Source: an uncultured Prevotellaceae bacterium (GTDB taxonomy: Bacteria > Bacteroidota > Bacteroidia > Bacteroidales > Bacteroidaceae). Taken from it: 36,346 nt of DNA. Under the pieces are notes generated by a model, which searched no databases, was not told where the DNA came from, and was given only the letters and a program-made list of their open reading frames with translations. Location: NCBI GenBank assembly GCA_946185485.1, contig CAMHJQ010000030.1, forward strand, positions 1 through 36,346, in the 5' to 3' direction. Shown here one piece after another: positions 7,092 through 14,222 of this stretch (positions are counted from its first letter, which is position 1; every line of letters starts with the position of its first letter). A program made the translations under genes and the position numbers.

Positions 7092-8288
7092 TTATTTTAT
7101 CGAGAACTTATAGGCTGCATGGCTGTAATAAGGCTTCTCGGGAGTCACAATAGGACTTGCCCACTCGGGATGGTTGGGAGAGTCGGGGAACTTCTGGCTC
7201 TCTAAGCAGACACTGACGTGCTGGGGATACTTCTTGCCGAGTTTGCGGACGATGTTCTCCTGGCCTTCGACACCCTGGAAGTTACCACTATAGACCTGTA
7301 CGCCCGGCTCGTTGGTGAACATCTCCATAAAGATGCCACTCTTGGGGCTGTAAAGCGAAGCGCAAACCTGCGTGTCGTCGCCCTTGCCGTCCTTATAGGT
7401 GTTCAGGCACCAGTTGTGGTCGTAGCCATGGGCATTCTTCGTCTGGCTGTATTCCGACTTGATGGAGTCGCCTACAGCGTGGGGCGTGCGGAAGTCCATA
7501 GGAGTACCCTCTACAGGCAGGATCTTGCCAGTTGGCATATAGCTGAAGTCAGCCTCGGTGAAGTTGTCGGCATTGACATAGAGCACCTGGTCGTAGGCGG
7601 GGTTCTCCAGATCACCGCTCAGATTATAGTAGTTGTGGTTCGTCTGGTTGATGATGGTGGGCTTGTCGGTGGTAGCCTCCCACACAATGTCGAGTACATT
7701 GTCGGCTGTCACCTTATAGGTAGTGGTAGCCACCACATTGCCGGGGAATCCGTTCTCACCGTCGGCAGCAGTAATCTGCAGTTTGATGAGTGAGTCGTTT
7801 GCCTCCACCACATCATACACCTGGTTCATCCAACCCGTAGTGCCACCGCCGTGCAGGCTATGAATGCGGGTATCACCCTCATGGGGATCGTTCTGCCTCA
7901 ACTGGTACTCTACACCATCGAGTTTGAACTTACCATCGCAGATGCGGTTGGCATAGCGGCCAACGCTGGAACCGTAGTCCGTCGGTGAGTTCAGCGTGTC
8001 GGCATACTGTTGGATGTTGTCGAAGCCTAATACCACGTCCGTCGGCTTGCCGTCCTTGTCAGGAACGACGAGTGAAACGATGCGTCCGCCATAGTTGGTA
8101 ATACATACCTCCATACCGTTGGCATTTTTCAGCGTGTACAGCTTCACGGGCTTCTCGTTAATCAAGGTGTCAAACTTGGCAGGGTTCAGTCCCGATACCG
8201 TAAGTGTCTGCTGTTCGTTAGACGAACATGCTGCCAGCATGGCAGCAGCCGTGCCGGCAATAGCAATAAATGCCTTGAAATTTCTCAT
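7092..8288 (-). CDS. galM: Aldose 1-epimerase (mutarotase), predicted lipoprotein
   Basis: Interconverts the alpha and beta anomers of aldoses. At 398 residues it is longer than cytosolic GalM (about 345), because it begins with a lipoprotein signal peptide: MRNFKAFIAIAGTAAAMLAAC with C21 as the lipidated cysteine. The galactose-mutarotase fold follows, with NYGGRIVSLVVPDKDGKPTD, GRYANRICDGKF, the catalytic-histidine segment INQTNHNYYNLSG and the catalytic-glutamate segment NEPGVQVYSGNFQG. It should act in the periplasm or on the membrane surface, before uptake by the symporter. As first gene of the operon it follows the control region 8289-8400. The gene symbol reflects the family; arabinose is the likely in vivo substrate. 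Confidence 0.88.
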   Translation of the reverse strand: MRNFKAFIAIAGTAAAMLAACSSNEQQTLTVSGLNPAKFDTLINEKPVKLYTLKNANGMEVCITNYGGRIVSLVVPDKDGKPTDVVLGFDNIQQYADTLNSPTDYGSSVGRYANRICDGKFKLDGVEYQLRQNDPHEGDTRIHSLHGGGTTGWMNQVYDVVEANDSLIKLQITAADGENGFPGNVVATTTYKVTADNVLDIVWEATTDKPTIINQTNHNYYNLSGDLENPAYDQVLYVNADNFTEADFSYMPTGKILPVEGTPMDFRTPHAVGDSIKSEYSQTKNAHGYDHNWCLNTYKDGKGDDTQVCASLYSPKSGIFMEMFTNEPGVQVYSGNFQGVEGQENIVRKLGKKYPQHVSVCLESQKFPDSPNHPEWASPIVTPEKPYYSHAAYKFSIK

Positions 8289-8315
8289 GTCTTTTGAATA
8301 GTTTTAAGTTTAAAA

Positions 8316-8338
8316 TGTAATTTGGGTGTAAAATTACA
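8316..8338. promoter_or_regulatory. Candidate operator: 8-bp inverted repeat, TGTAATTT-N7-AAATTACA
   Basis: Both 8-bp arms match perfectly. The site lies between the predicted ara transcription start (about 8345) and the galM start codon, a position suited to repression. AraR is the obvious candidate protein, but I cannot compare the site with a verified AraR motif. Confidence 0.45.
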
Positions 8339-8352
8339 ACTTTATTTTGAAA

Positions 8353-8385
8353 CAACCATACTTTTCTCAAGAAAAATGCTACAAA
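8353..8385 (-). promoter_or_regulatory. Candidate promoter of the arabinose operon
   Basis: On the minus strand TTTG (8385-8382) is followed after 21 bases by TATGGTTG (8360-8353), one mismatch from the Bacteroidetes TAnnTTTG box. This would start transcription near 8345 and give a leader of about 57 bases before galM. Confidence 0.45.
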
Positions 8386-8396
8386 AGCTGCATTTT
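8362..8396. promoter_or_regulatory. Two overlapping inverted repeats over the candidate ara promoter
   Basis: TTTTCT-CA-AGAAAA occupies 8362-8375 between the two promoter boxes. AAAATGC-N10-GCATTTT occupies 8373-8396 and covers the -33 box. Both are perfect in their arms. Either could be a repressor or activator site; AT-richness makes chance a real alternative for the shorter one. Confidence 0.35.
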
Positions 8397-8464
8397 ATAA
8401 GTTTTAGGAAACTTTTTTAATATTATTTAGGTGTATAGTCGTGCGTTATGAGGTGGAAATTGCG

Positions 8465-8472
8465 TACTTTTG
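8465..8472 (+). promoter_or_regulatory. Bacteroidetes -7 box upstream of the Bat operon
   Basis: TACTTTTG fits TAnnTTTG exactly, 41 bp before the moxR start codon. A -33 TTTG at the expected distance is not evident, so only the -7 element is claimed. Confidence 0.55.
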
Positions 8473-8513
8473 CAGCTTGAAAACAAAGAAACAATTAATA
8501 TCCAATAGAAATT

Positions 8514-9509
8514 ATGGCAGAAGCTATTGACATCCGCGAGCTCAATATGCGGATAGAACAACAGAGTGGATTCGTTACCAACCTCGTTACAGGTATGGAT
8601 CGGGTCATTGTAGGACAGAAGCATTTGGTAGACTCGTTATTGATTGGTCTGCTTAGTGACGGCAACATTCTCTTGGAAGGTGTTCCAGGACTGGCAAAGA
8701 CGTTAGCCATCAAGACGCTGTCGCAGTTGATAGATGCAACTTACAGCCGTATTCAGTTTACGCCGGACCTGTTGCCTGCCGACGTGACGGGTACAATGAT
8801 TTATTCGCAGAAGGACGAACGCTTCCAGGTGAAGCGCGGTCCTGTGTTTGCCAACTTCGTGCTGGCCGATGAAATCAACCGTGCTCCGGCCAAGGTGCAG
8901 AGTGCGCTGCTGGAGGCCATGCAGGAGAAACAGGTCACCATTGGCAGTGAGACCTTCGACCTGCCGAACCCGTTCCTGGTGATGGCTACGCAGAACCCCA
9001 TTGAGCAGGAAGGCACTTATCCGTTGCCTGAAGCCCAGATGGACCGTTTCATGCTGAAGGTCGTCATCGGCTATCCCACCATCGACGAGGAGAAGAAGAT
9101 TATTCGCGAGAACATCCAGGGCGAGCTGCCCAAGGTGACGCCTGTCACCACGTCGGCCGAAATCATCAAGGCCCGCGATGTTGTGCGCGAGGTCTATCTG
9201 GACGAGAAGATCGAGCAGTATATTGCCGACATTGTCTTCGCCACCCGCTATCCTGACCGCTATGGCCTGAAGGAGATGAAGGATATGATTTCGTTTGGCG
9301 GTTCACCCCGTGCCTCCATCAATCTGGCCAAGGCAGCCCGTGCCTATGCTTTCATCAAGCGCCGTGGCTATGTGGTGCCCGAGGATGTGCGTGCCATTGC
9401 TCACGATGTGCTGCGCCACCGTATTGGTCTTACCTACGAGGCCGAGGCATCCAATATCACCAGCGAGGAGATTGTCTCAAAGATTATCAATAAGGTAGAA
9501 GTTCCTTGA
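8514..9509 (+). CDS. MoxR-family AAA+ ATPase of the Bat operon
   Basis: 331 residues, typical of MoxR proteins. The Walker A region reads GVPGLAKT (residues 56-63), Walker B is LADEINRAP (about 118-126) and sensor-type segments include MATQNPIEQEGTYPLPEAQMDRF split around residue 165. MoxR ATPases act as chaperones for von Willebrand factor A (VWA) proteins. Here it heads a run containing DUF58, BatA and BatB, all VWA-type, which are its likely clients. The stop overlaps the next start by one base (TGATG), implying translational coupling. A -7 promoter box lies 41 bp upstream. Confidence 0.92.
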   Translation: MAEAIDIRELNMRIEQQSGFVTNLVTGMDRVIVGQKHLVDSLLIGLLSDGNILLEGVPGLAKTLAIKTLSQLIDATYSRIQFTPDLLPADVTGTMIYSQKDERFQVKRGPVFANFVLADEINRAPAKVQSALLEAMQEKQVTIGSETFDLPNPFLVMATQNPIEQEGTYPLPEAQMDRFMLKVVIGYPTIDEEKKIIRENIQGELPKVTPVTTSAEIIKARDVVREVYLDEKIEQYIADIVFATRYPDRYGLKEMKDMISFGGSPRASINLAKAARAYAFIKRRGYVVPEDVRAIAHDVLRHRIGLTYEAEASNITSEEIVSKIINKVEVP

Positions 9510-10378
9510 TGGAAACATCTGAGATATTAAAGAAGGTACGGAAGATAGAGATCAAGGCACGCGGTCTGAGTTCGAATGTCTTCGCGGGGCAATACCATTC
9601 TGCCTTCAAGGGCAGGGGTATGGCCTTCAGCGAGGTGCGCGAATATCAGTATGGCGACGACGTGCGTGACATCGACTGGAACGTGACGGCGCGCTTCCAC
9701 CGCCCCTACGTCAAGGTCTTTGAGGAAGAGCGCGAACTGACCGTCATGCTGCTCATCGACGTCAGCGGCTCGCTCGACTTCGGTACGCAGCGCCAGATGA
9801 AGCGTGAGATGGTAACGGAGATTGCTGCCACCATCGCGTTCTCGGCTATCCAGAACAACGACAAGATTGGCGTGGCTTTCTTTTCCGACCATATTGAAAA
9901 GTACATTCCGCCCAAGAAGGGACGTAAGCACATCCTCTACATCATCCGTGAGATGCTGGACTTCCATCCCGAGTCGCGCCGTACGGACATCAAGCAGGCA
10001 CTGGAATTTCTGACCAGTGTGTCGAAACGTCGTTGCACGGCCTTTGTGCTCAGCGATTTCTACGACCGTCAGGACTTTCTGCAGCCCTTGCAGATTGCAA
10101 ACCGCAAGCACGATGTGGTGGCGCTGCAGGTGTATGACATCCGTGCCCGTGAGTTGCCGGATGTGGGTCTCATGCGTGTGGTGGATGCTGAGACGGGGCA
10201 CGAACAGTATATCGATACCAGCAGCCGTCGTCTGCGTCAGGCTCACGAGCGCTACTGGCGCCAACGTCAGGACCAGTTGCGCGAGACGATGAACAAGAGC
10301 AATGTCGACCTGGTGTCGATTGCTACCAACGAAGACTATGTGAAGGCTTTGCTGCTGCTGTTTAAACAACGAAGTTAA
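9509..10378 (+). CDS. DUF58 / VWA-like protein of the Bat operon
   Basis: 289 residues from ATG at 9509, which overlaps the moxR stop; a TTG one codon earlier is not needed. The DUF58 core is clear: GRGMAFSEVREYQYGDDVRD (residues 36-54) and IDWNVTARF, followed by LLIDVSGSLDFG, where D84, S86 and S88 form the DxSxS metal site of a VWA fold. No membrane segment is visible, so it should be cytoplasmic. DUF58 proteins are regular partners of MoxR ATPases; their exact function is not known. The stop overlaps the next gene (TAATG). Confidence 0.9.
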   Translation: METSEILKKVRKIEIKARGLSSNVFAGQYHSAFKGRGMAFSEVREYQYGDDVRDIDWNVTARFHRPYVKVFEEERELTVMLLIDVSGSLDFGTQRQMKREMVTEIAATIAFSAIQNNDKIGVAFFSDHIEKYIPPKKGRKHILYIIREMLDFHPESRRTDIKQALEFLTSVSKRRCTAFVLSDFYDRQDFLQPLQIANRKHDVVALQVYDIRARELPDVGLMRVVDAETGHEQYIDTSSRRLRQAHERYWRQRQDQLRETMNKSNVDLVSIATNEDYVKALLLLFKQRS

Positions 10379-11424
10379 TGAAGAGGACGTTAATACTTAT
10401 AGGATTTGTAGTCAGTACGTTGCTGACGATGGCACAAGCAAGTGTTAAGGCTACTATCACACCCATTGAGATGATGATAGGAGAGCAGGCACAGGTGTTG
10501 CTGACCATTGAGGGTGCTACTGACGATGCCAAGATAGAATGGCCCAAACTGGAACCGCGAAAGATGCTGGTGCCGGGTGTGGAGGTCATCAGTACCCGCC
10601 ATCCGGACCCCAACAGCCTGTTGGTGACGCTGACATCGTTCGATGGTAACCTTTATCCGCTGCCGCCGTTCAAGGTGAAAGTCAACGGCAAGGAAATGCA
10701 GACCAACGAACTTGCGCTGAAGGTCGTGGAGGTCGAGGTGGACACCACGCAGATGAACAAGTTCTTCGGTCCGAAGGACGTGCAGGACAATCCCTTCTTG
10801 TGGAGTGAGTGGTCATCGGCATTCTGGCTCAGCGTACTGATGCTGGTGCTTATCGCCCTTGGCTACTGGTTGTATCTGCGTCTGCGCGACAATAAACCCG
10901 TCATCGCCCATATCAAGATTGTCCGTCGCCTGTTGCCTCACCAGAAGGCTATGAAGGAGATAGAACAGATCAAGGCCGACAAGATGGTGTCATCTGAAAA
11001 CCAGAAGGAGTACTATACCAAGCTGACGGATACGCTGCGTAAGTATATCGAGGAGCGTTACGGCTTCTCTGCCATGGAGATGACCAGTACGGAGATTATC
11101 GAGCGTCTGACGTCCACCGGCGACCAGCAGAGTCTGGACGAGTTGCGCCAGCTCTTTACGACAGCCGATCTGGTGAAGTTTGCCAAGTATTCGACAATGA
11201 TCAACGAGAATGATGCCAACCTCGTTTCGGCTATCGACTTCATCAATCAGACGAAGCTCGAGAACCAGCCCGTGGAGGAGGTGCAGAAGCCGCAGCTATC
11301 CGAAGCCGACCAACGTACACGAAAGGAGCGCCGCGTGCTGAAGACAGTCATCTGGTGTGTCGTTGCTGCGACCGTTGCCCTGTTCTGCTACATCGTTTAC
11401 ACGGTCAGCCAGTTGTTGATATAA
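10378..11424 (+). CDS. BatD-like membrane protein between DUF58 and BatA
   Basis: 348 residues. It has a signal peptide (MKRTLILIGFVVSTLLTMAQ), then a periplasmic beta-rich region beginning SVKATITPIEMMIGEQAQVL, which resembles the start of BatD domains. A membrane segment follows at about 148-168. A charged cytoplasmic region carries KEYYTKLTDTLRKYIEERYG (about 208-227), similar to the C-terminal domain of BatD/DUF4381-type proteins, and a final membrane segment ends the protein near residue 345. It appears to be a second, shorter BatD-type protein. A hypothetical gene at this place is common in Bacteroidetes Bat operons. Role: probably envelope assembly with BatA/BatB, by context only. Confidence 0.7.
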   Translation: MKRTLILIGFVVSTLLTMAQASVKATITPIEMMIGEQAQVLLTIEGATDDAKIEWPKLEPRKMLVPGVEVISTRHPDPNSLLVTLTSFDGNLYPLPPFKVKVNGKEMQTNELALKVVEVEVDTTQMNKFFGPKDVQDNPFLWSEWSSAFWLSVLMLVLIALGYWLYLRLRDNKPVIAHIKIVRRLLPHQKAMKEIEQIKADKMVSSENQKEYYTKLTDTLRKYIEERYGFSAMEMTSTEIIERLTSTGDQQSLDELRQLFTTADLVKFAKYSTMINENDANLVSAIDFINQTKLENQPVEEVQKPQLSEADQRTRKERRVLKTVIWCVVAATVALFCYIVYTVSQLLI

Positions 11425-11425
11425 C

Positions 11426-11453
11426 GTTTAATGTTCAACGTTCAATGTTAAAG
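11426..11453. repeat. 7-bp tandem array, four units (GTTCAAC type)
   Basis: Units GTTTAAT, GTTCAAC, GTTCAAT, GTTAAAG fill the gap between the stop at 11422-11424 and the batA ATG at 11455. The unit GTTCAAC, read in the direction of transcription, recurs inside addB (22090-22117). Confidence 0.8.
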
Positions 11454-11454
11454 A

Positions 11455-12465
11455 ATGGAATTTGCCAATAAAGAATATCTGTTTCTGCTGCTCTTGCTGA
11501 TACCTTATATATTATGGTATCTGCTGTATAGAAAGAAGAGTGAGCCGACGATGCGCCTGAGCGACACCAACGCCTACCGCAATGCTCCGCGGTCGTGGAA
11601 GGTGATGCTCATGCCCTTGCAGCCCATCTTGCGGATGGCTGTGTTTACGCTATTGGTGCTCGTTCTGGCCCGTCCTCAGACACAGAACTCCTGGAAGAAT
11701 CAATCGGTGGAGGGTATTGATATCATGTTAGCTATGGACGTGTCGACGTCGATGCTGGCCGAGGACCTGAAGCCCAACCGTATCGAGGCTGCCAAGCAGG
11801 TGGCGTCCGAATTTATTATCAGCCGTACCAACGATAACATCGGTCTGACCGTCTTTGCCGGAGAGGCTTTTACACAATGTCCGATGACTACCGACCACTC
11901 GTCGCTGTTAAACCTGTTGCATAACGTCCGTACGGACATTGCCGCACGTGGTCCGCAGGCAGGAGGTATCGAAGACGGTACGGCTATTGGTATGGGACTG
12001 GCCAATGCCGTCTCGCGCCTGAAGGACTCTAAGGCCAAGAGCCGTGTCGTCATTTTACTCACTGATGGTAAGAACAACCATGGCGACCTCTCGCCGATGA
12101 CTGCCGCCGAGATTGCCAAGAGTCTTGGCATCCGCGTCTATACCGTTGGTGTGGGTACCGACAAGGTGGCTCCCTATCCCATGCAGGTTGGAGGTACCGT
12201 CCAGTATGTCAACATGAAGGGTGACCTGGACATCAAGACGCTCTCTGACATAGCAGCAGCTACAGAGGGTGACTTCTACCGTGCCACCAACAACCGTGAG
12301 TTGCAGAATATCTATCAGGAAATCGACAAACTGGAGAAGTCGAAGCTGAATGTCAAGAAGTTCAGTCGGCGCTACGAGGCCTATCAGCCTTTTGCTTTGG
12401 CTGCCGCCCTGCTCCTGTTGTTGGAACTCCTGTTGCGTATAACCATATTCAGAAAACTGCCTTAA
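11455..12465 (+). CDS. batA: BatA, VWA-domain membrane protein (aerotolerance operon)
   Basis: 336 residues: two N-terminal membrane segments (about 8-25 and 55-73), a VWA domain (about 88-285) with metal-site motif D95-V-S97-T-S99 and a later LLTDGKNNHGD segment, and a C-terminal membrane segment (about 312-332). The positively charged loop between the first two segments predicts that the VWA domain faces the periplasm. Bat proteins were named for Bacteroides aerotolerance in B. fragilis; the biochemical role remains uncertain, with envelope protein-complex assembly the usual proposal. The stop is 4 bp before the BatB-BatC gene. Confidence 0.92.
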   Translation: MEFANKEYLFLLLLLIPYILWYLLYRKKSEPTMRLSDTNAYRNAPRSWKVMLMPLQPILRMAVFTLLVLVLARPQTQNSWKNQSVEGIDIMLAMDVSTSMLAEDLKPNRIEAAKQVASEFIISRTNDNIGLTVFAGEAFTQCPMTTDHSSLLNLLHNVRTDIAARGPQAGGIEDGTAIGMGLANAVSRLKDSKAKSRVVILLTDGKNNHGDLSPMTAAEIAKSLGIRVYTVGVGTDKVAPYPMQVGGTVQYVNMKGDLDIKTLSDIAAATEGDFYRATNNRELQNIYQEIDKLEKSKLNVKKFSRRYEAYQPFALAAALLLLLELLLRITIFRKLP

Positions 12466-12469
12466 AGAA

Positions 12470-14170
12470 ATGTTTAGATTCGAAGATCCCATCTATCTAT
12501 ATGCATTGGCGGTGATACCGCTACTGGCCCTGCTCCGCTGGCTGATGGTACGCCAGCAGAAGAAGCGCCTGCGTCGTTTCGGCGACCCCGAACTGGTGCG
12601 TCAGCTGATGCCTGACGTGTCGCGGTTCCGTCCGCTGGTGAAGTTCTGTCTGTTGCTGGGTGCCCTGGCATTGCTCATTGTGATGCTGGCACGTCCGCAG
12701 ATGGGTACCAAGATCAGCCACGAGAAGCGTACCGGCATCGAGACCATCATCTGTATGGATGTCAGTAACTCCATGCTCGCCGAGGATGTGGCACCCAGTC
12801 GTCTGGACCGTTCCAAGATGCTCGTCGAGAATCTGGTGGATAAATTTAACAACGATAAGATAGGCCTGATTGTCTTTGCCGGCGATGCCTTTGTACAACT
12901 GCCCATCACTAGCGACTATGTAAGTGCGAAGATGTTCCTATCCAGCATTTCTCCCTCGATGATAGCCACCCAAGGTACGGATATTGCTGCGGCTATCAGC
13001 ATGGCCAGTCATAGCTTTACCCAGCAGGAAGGCGTTGGCAAGGCCATCATCGTCATCACCGATGGTGAGGATCACGAGGGTGGAGCGCTGGAAGCTGCAA
13101 AGGATGCCAAGGACAAGGGCATGAACACATATGTGTTGGGAGTCGGTTCGCCCAATGGTGCTCCTATTCCTACGGGTGACGGCGACTACCTGAAGGACAA
13201 TAGTGGTCAGACGGTGATGACGGGTCTCAACGAGGAGATGTGCCGCCAACTGGCCGATGCCGGCGGTGGTGCATATATCCATGTCGACAACAACAGTTCG
13301 GCGCAGGACCAGTTGGATAATGCCCTCGACAAGCTGGCCAAAAAGGAAATTGCAAGTACTATTTACAGCGATTTCGACGAACAGTTCCAGGCCGTGGGCA
13401 TTCTTGTCCTGTTGCTGCTGATTCTGGAGATATGCATCTTGGAAATCAAGAATCCGTTGCTCAAACGCGTCAGTTTGTTTAAACGCTCTCCGCGCCTTCT
13501 TCTTGTAGCCATTACGCTGACTTCTCTCCTCTCACCGGTTACCTCTCATGCCCAGACCGACCGTAACCTGGTGCGCCTGGGCAACAAGCAGTTCCGCAAG
13601 GGCAATGCTGCTGATGCTGAGGTGTCATACCGTAAGGCCGTGGAGAAGAACCAGCGTAACCCGCTGGCCAACTACAATCTGGGTAATGCGCTGATGGCTC
13701 AGCGCAAGGACTCGTTGGCCATCGTCCAGTTGGAGACTGCTGCCAAACTCGAGACCAATCCGCTGCGCCGTGCCCAGGCTTACCACAACATGGGTGTTGT
13801 CTGTCAGCAGCACCAGATGTTCAGCGAAGCCATCGAGGCATACAAGGAGGCGCTGCGCAACAATCCTACTGACAACCAGACGCGCTACAATTTGGAGCTC
13901 TGCAAGCGTCAGCAGAAGAATCAGGACCAGAATCAGGATCAAAATAAAGATCAGCAGAAGCAAGACGATAAGAACAAACAAGACCAGCAAAAGCAGAATC
14001 AGCAGAAGCAAGACCAAAAACAGGAGAAGAAGCAGCAGCAGCCCCAGCAGATGAGCAAGGAGAATGCCGAGCAGTTGCTGAATGCTGCCATGCAGGAGGA
14101 GAAGCAGACACAGGAGCGCATGAAGAAAGCCCAGCAGTCTGACAAGCGTCGCCTGCAGAAGAACTGGTAA
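12470..14170 (+). CDS. BatB-BatC fusion: VWA domain plus TPR protein
   Basis: One uninterrupted 566-residue frame joins two proteins that are usually separate. Residues 1-335 are BatB: membrane segments near 8-26 and 55-74, a VWA domain with D97-V-S99-N-S101 and VITDGEDHEGG, and a membrane segment near 308-325. Residues about 339-362 look like the old BatC signal peptide (RSPRLLLVAITLTSLLSPVTSHAQ). Then come TPR repeats (about 366-480) with YNLGNALMAQRKDSLAIVQL and YHNMGVVCQQHQMFSEAIEA, and a tail rich in Q, K and D (about 483-530), as in BatC. Positive charges around 330-342 place that linker in the cytoplasm, so the former signal peptide would act as a fourth membrane crossing and put the TPRs in the periplasm. 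No stop or slippery site is seen at the junction. Confidence 0.88.
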   Translation: MFRFEDPIYLYALAVIPLLALLRWLMVRQQKKRLRRFGDPELVRQLMPDVSRFRPLVKFCLLLGALALLIVMLARPQMGTKISHEKRTGIETIICMDVSNSMLAEDVAPSRLDRSKMLVENLVDKFNNDKIGLIVFAGDAFVQLPITSDYVSAKMFLSSISPSMIATQGTDIAAAISMASHSFTQQEGVGKAIIVITDGEDHEGGALEAAKDAKDKGMNTYVLGVGSPNGAPIPTGDGDYLKDNSGQTVMTGLNEEMCRQLADAGGGAYIHVDNNSSAQDQLDNALDKLAKKEIASTIYSDFDEQFQAVGILVLLLLILEICILEIKNPLLKRVSLFKRSPRLLLVAITLTSLLSPVTSHAQTDRNLVRLGNKQFRKGNAADAEVSYRKAVEKNQRNPLANYNLGNALMAQRKDSLAIVQLETAAKLETNPLRRAQAYHNMGVVCQQHQMFSEAIEAYKEALRNNPTDNQTRYNLELCKRQQKNQDQNQDQNKDQQKQDDKNKQDQQKQNQQKQDQKQEKKQQQPQQMSKENAEQLLNAAMQEEKQTQERMKKAQQSDKRRLQKNW

Positions 14171-14222
14171 TGATTATGGGCTTTGCCCTAAAGTAAAAAT
14201 ATAAAATAAGGAATATGAAATA

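Noticed and set aside
8330..8337. TAATTTTA on the minus strand as an alternative ara -7 box
   Set aside because: The last base differs from TAnnTTTG and no TTTG lies at 18-21 bases; the box at 8353-8360 fits better.
9527..10369. Long open frame antisense to the DUF58 gene
   Set aside because: DUF58 motifs establish the plus-strand frame; the antisense product resembles no family.
13915..14045. Repetitive Q/K/D-rich coding stretch in the BatC part
   Set aside because: Low-complexity tail is usual for BatC and the DNA follows codon repetition rather than a 7-bp unit.
14194..14221. Possible degenerate 7-bp array (TAAAAAT, ATAAAAT, AAGGAAT, ATGAAAT) before the BatD-BatE gene
   Set aside because: Register fits, but the sequence is simple A-rich and the units agree at few positions; chance is likely.
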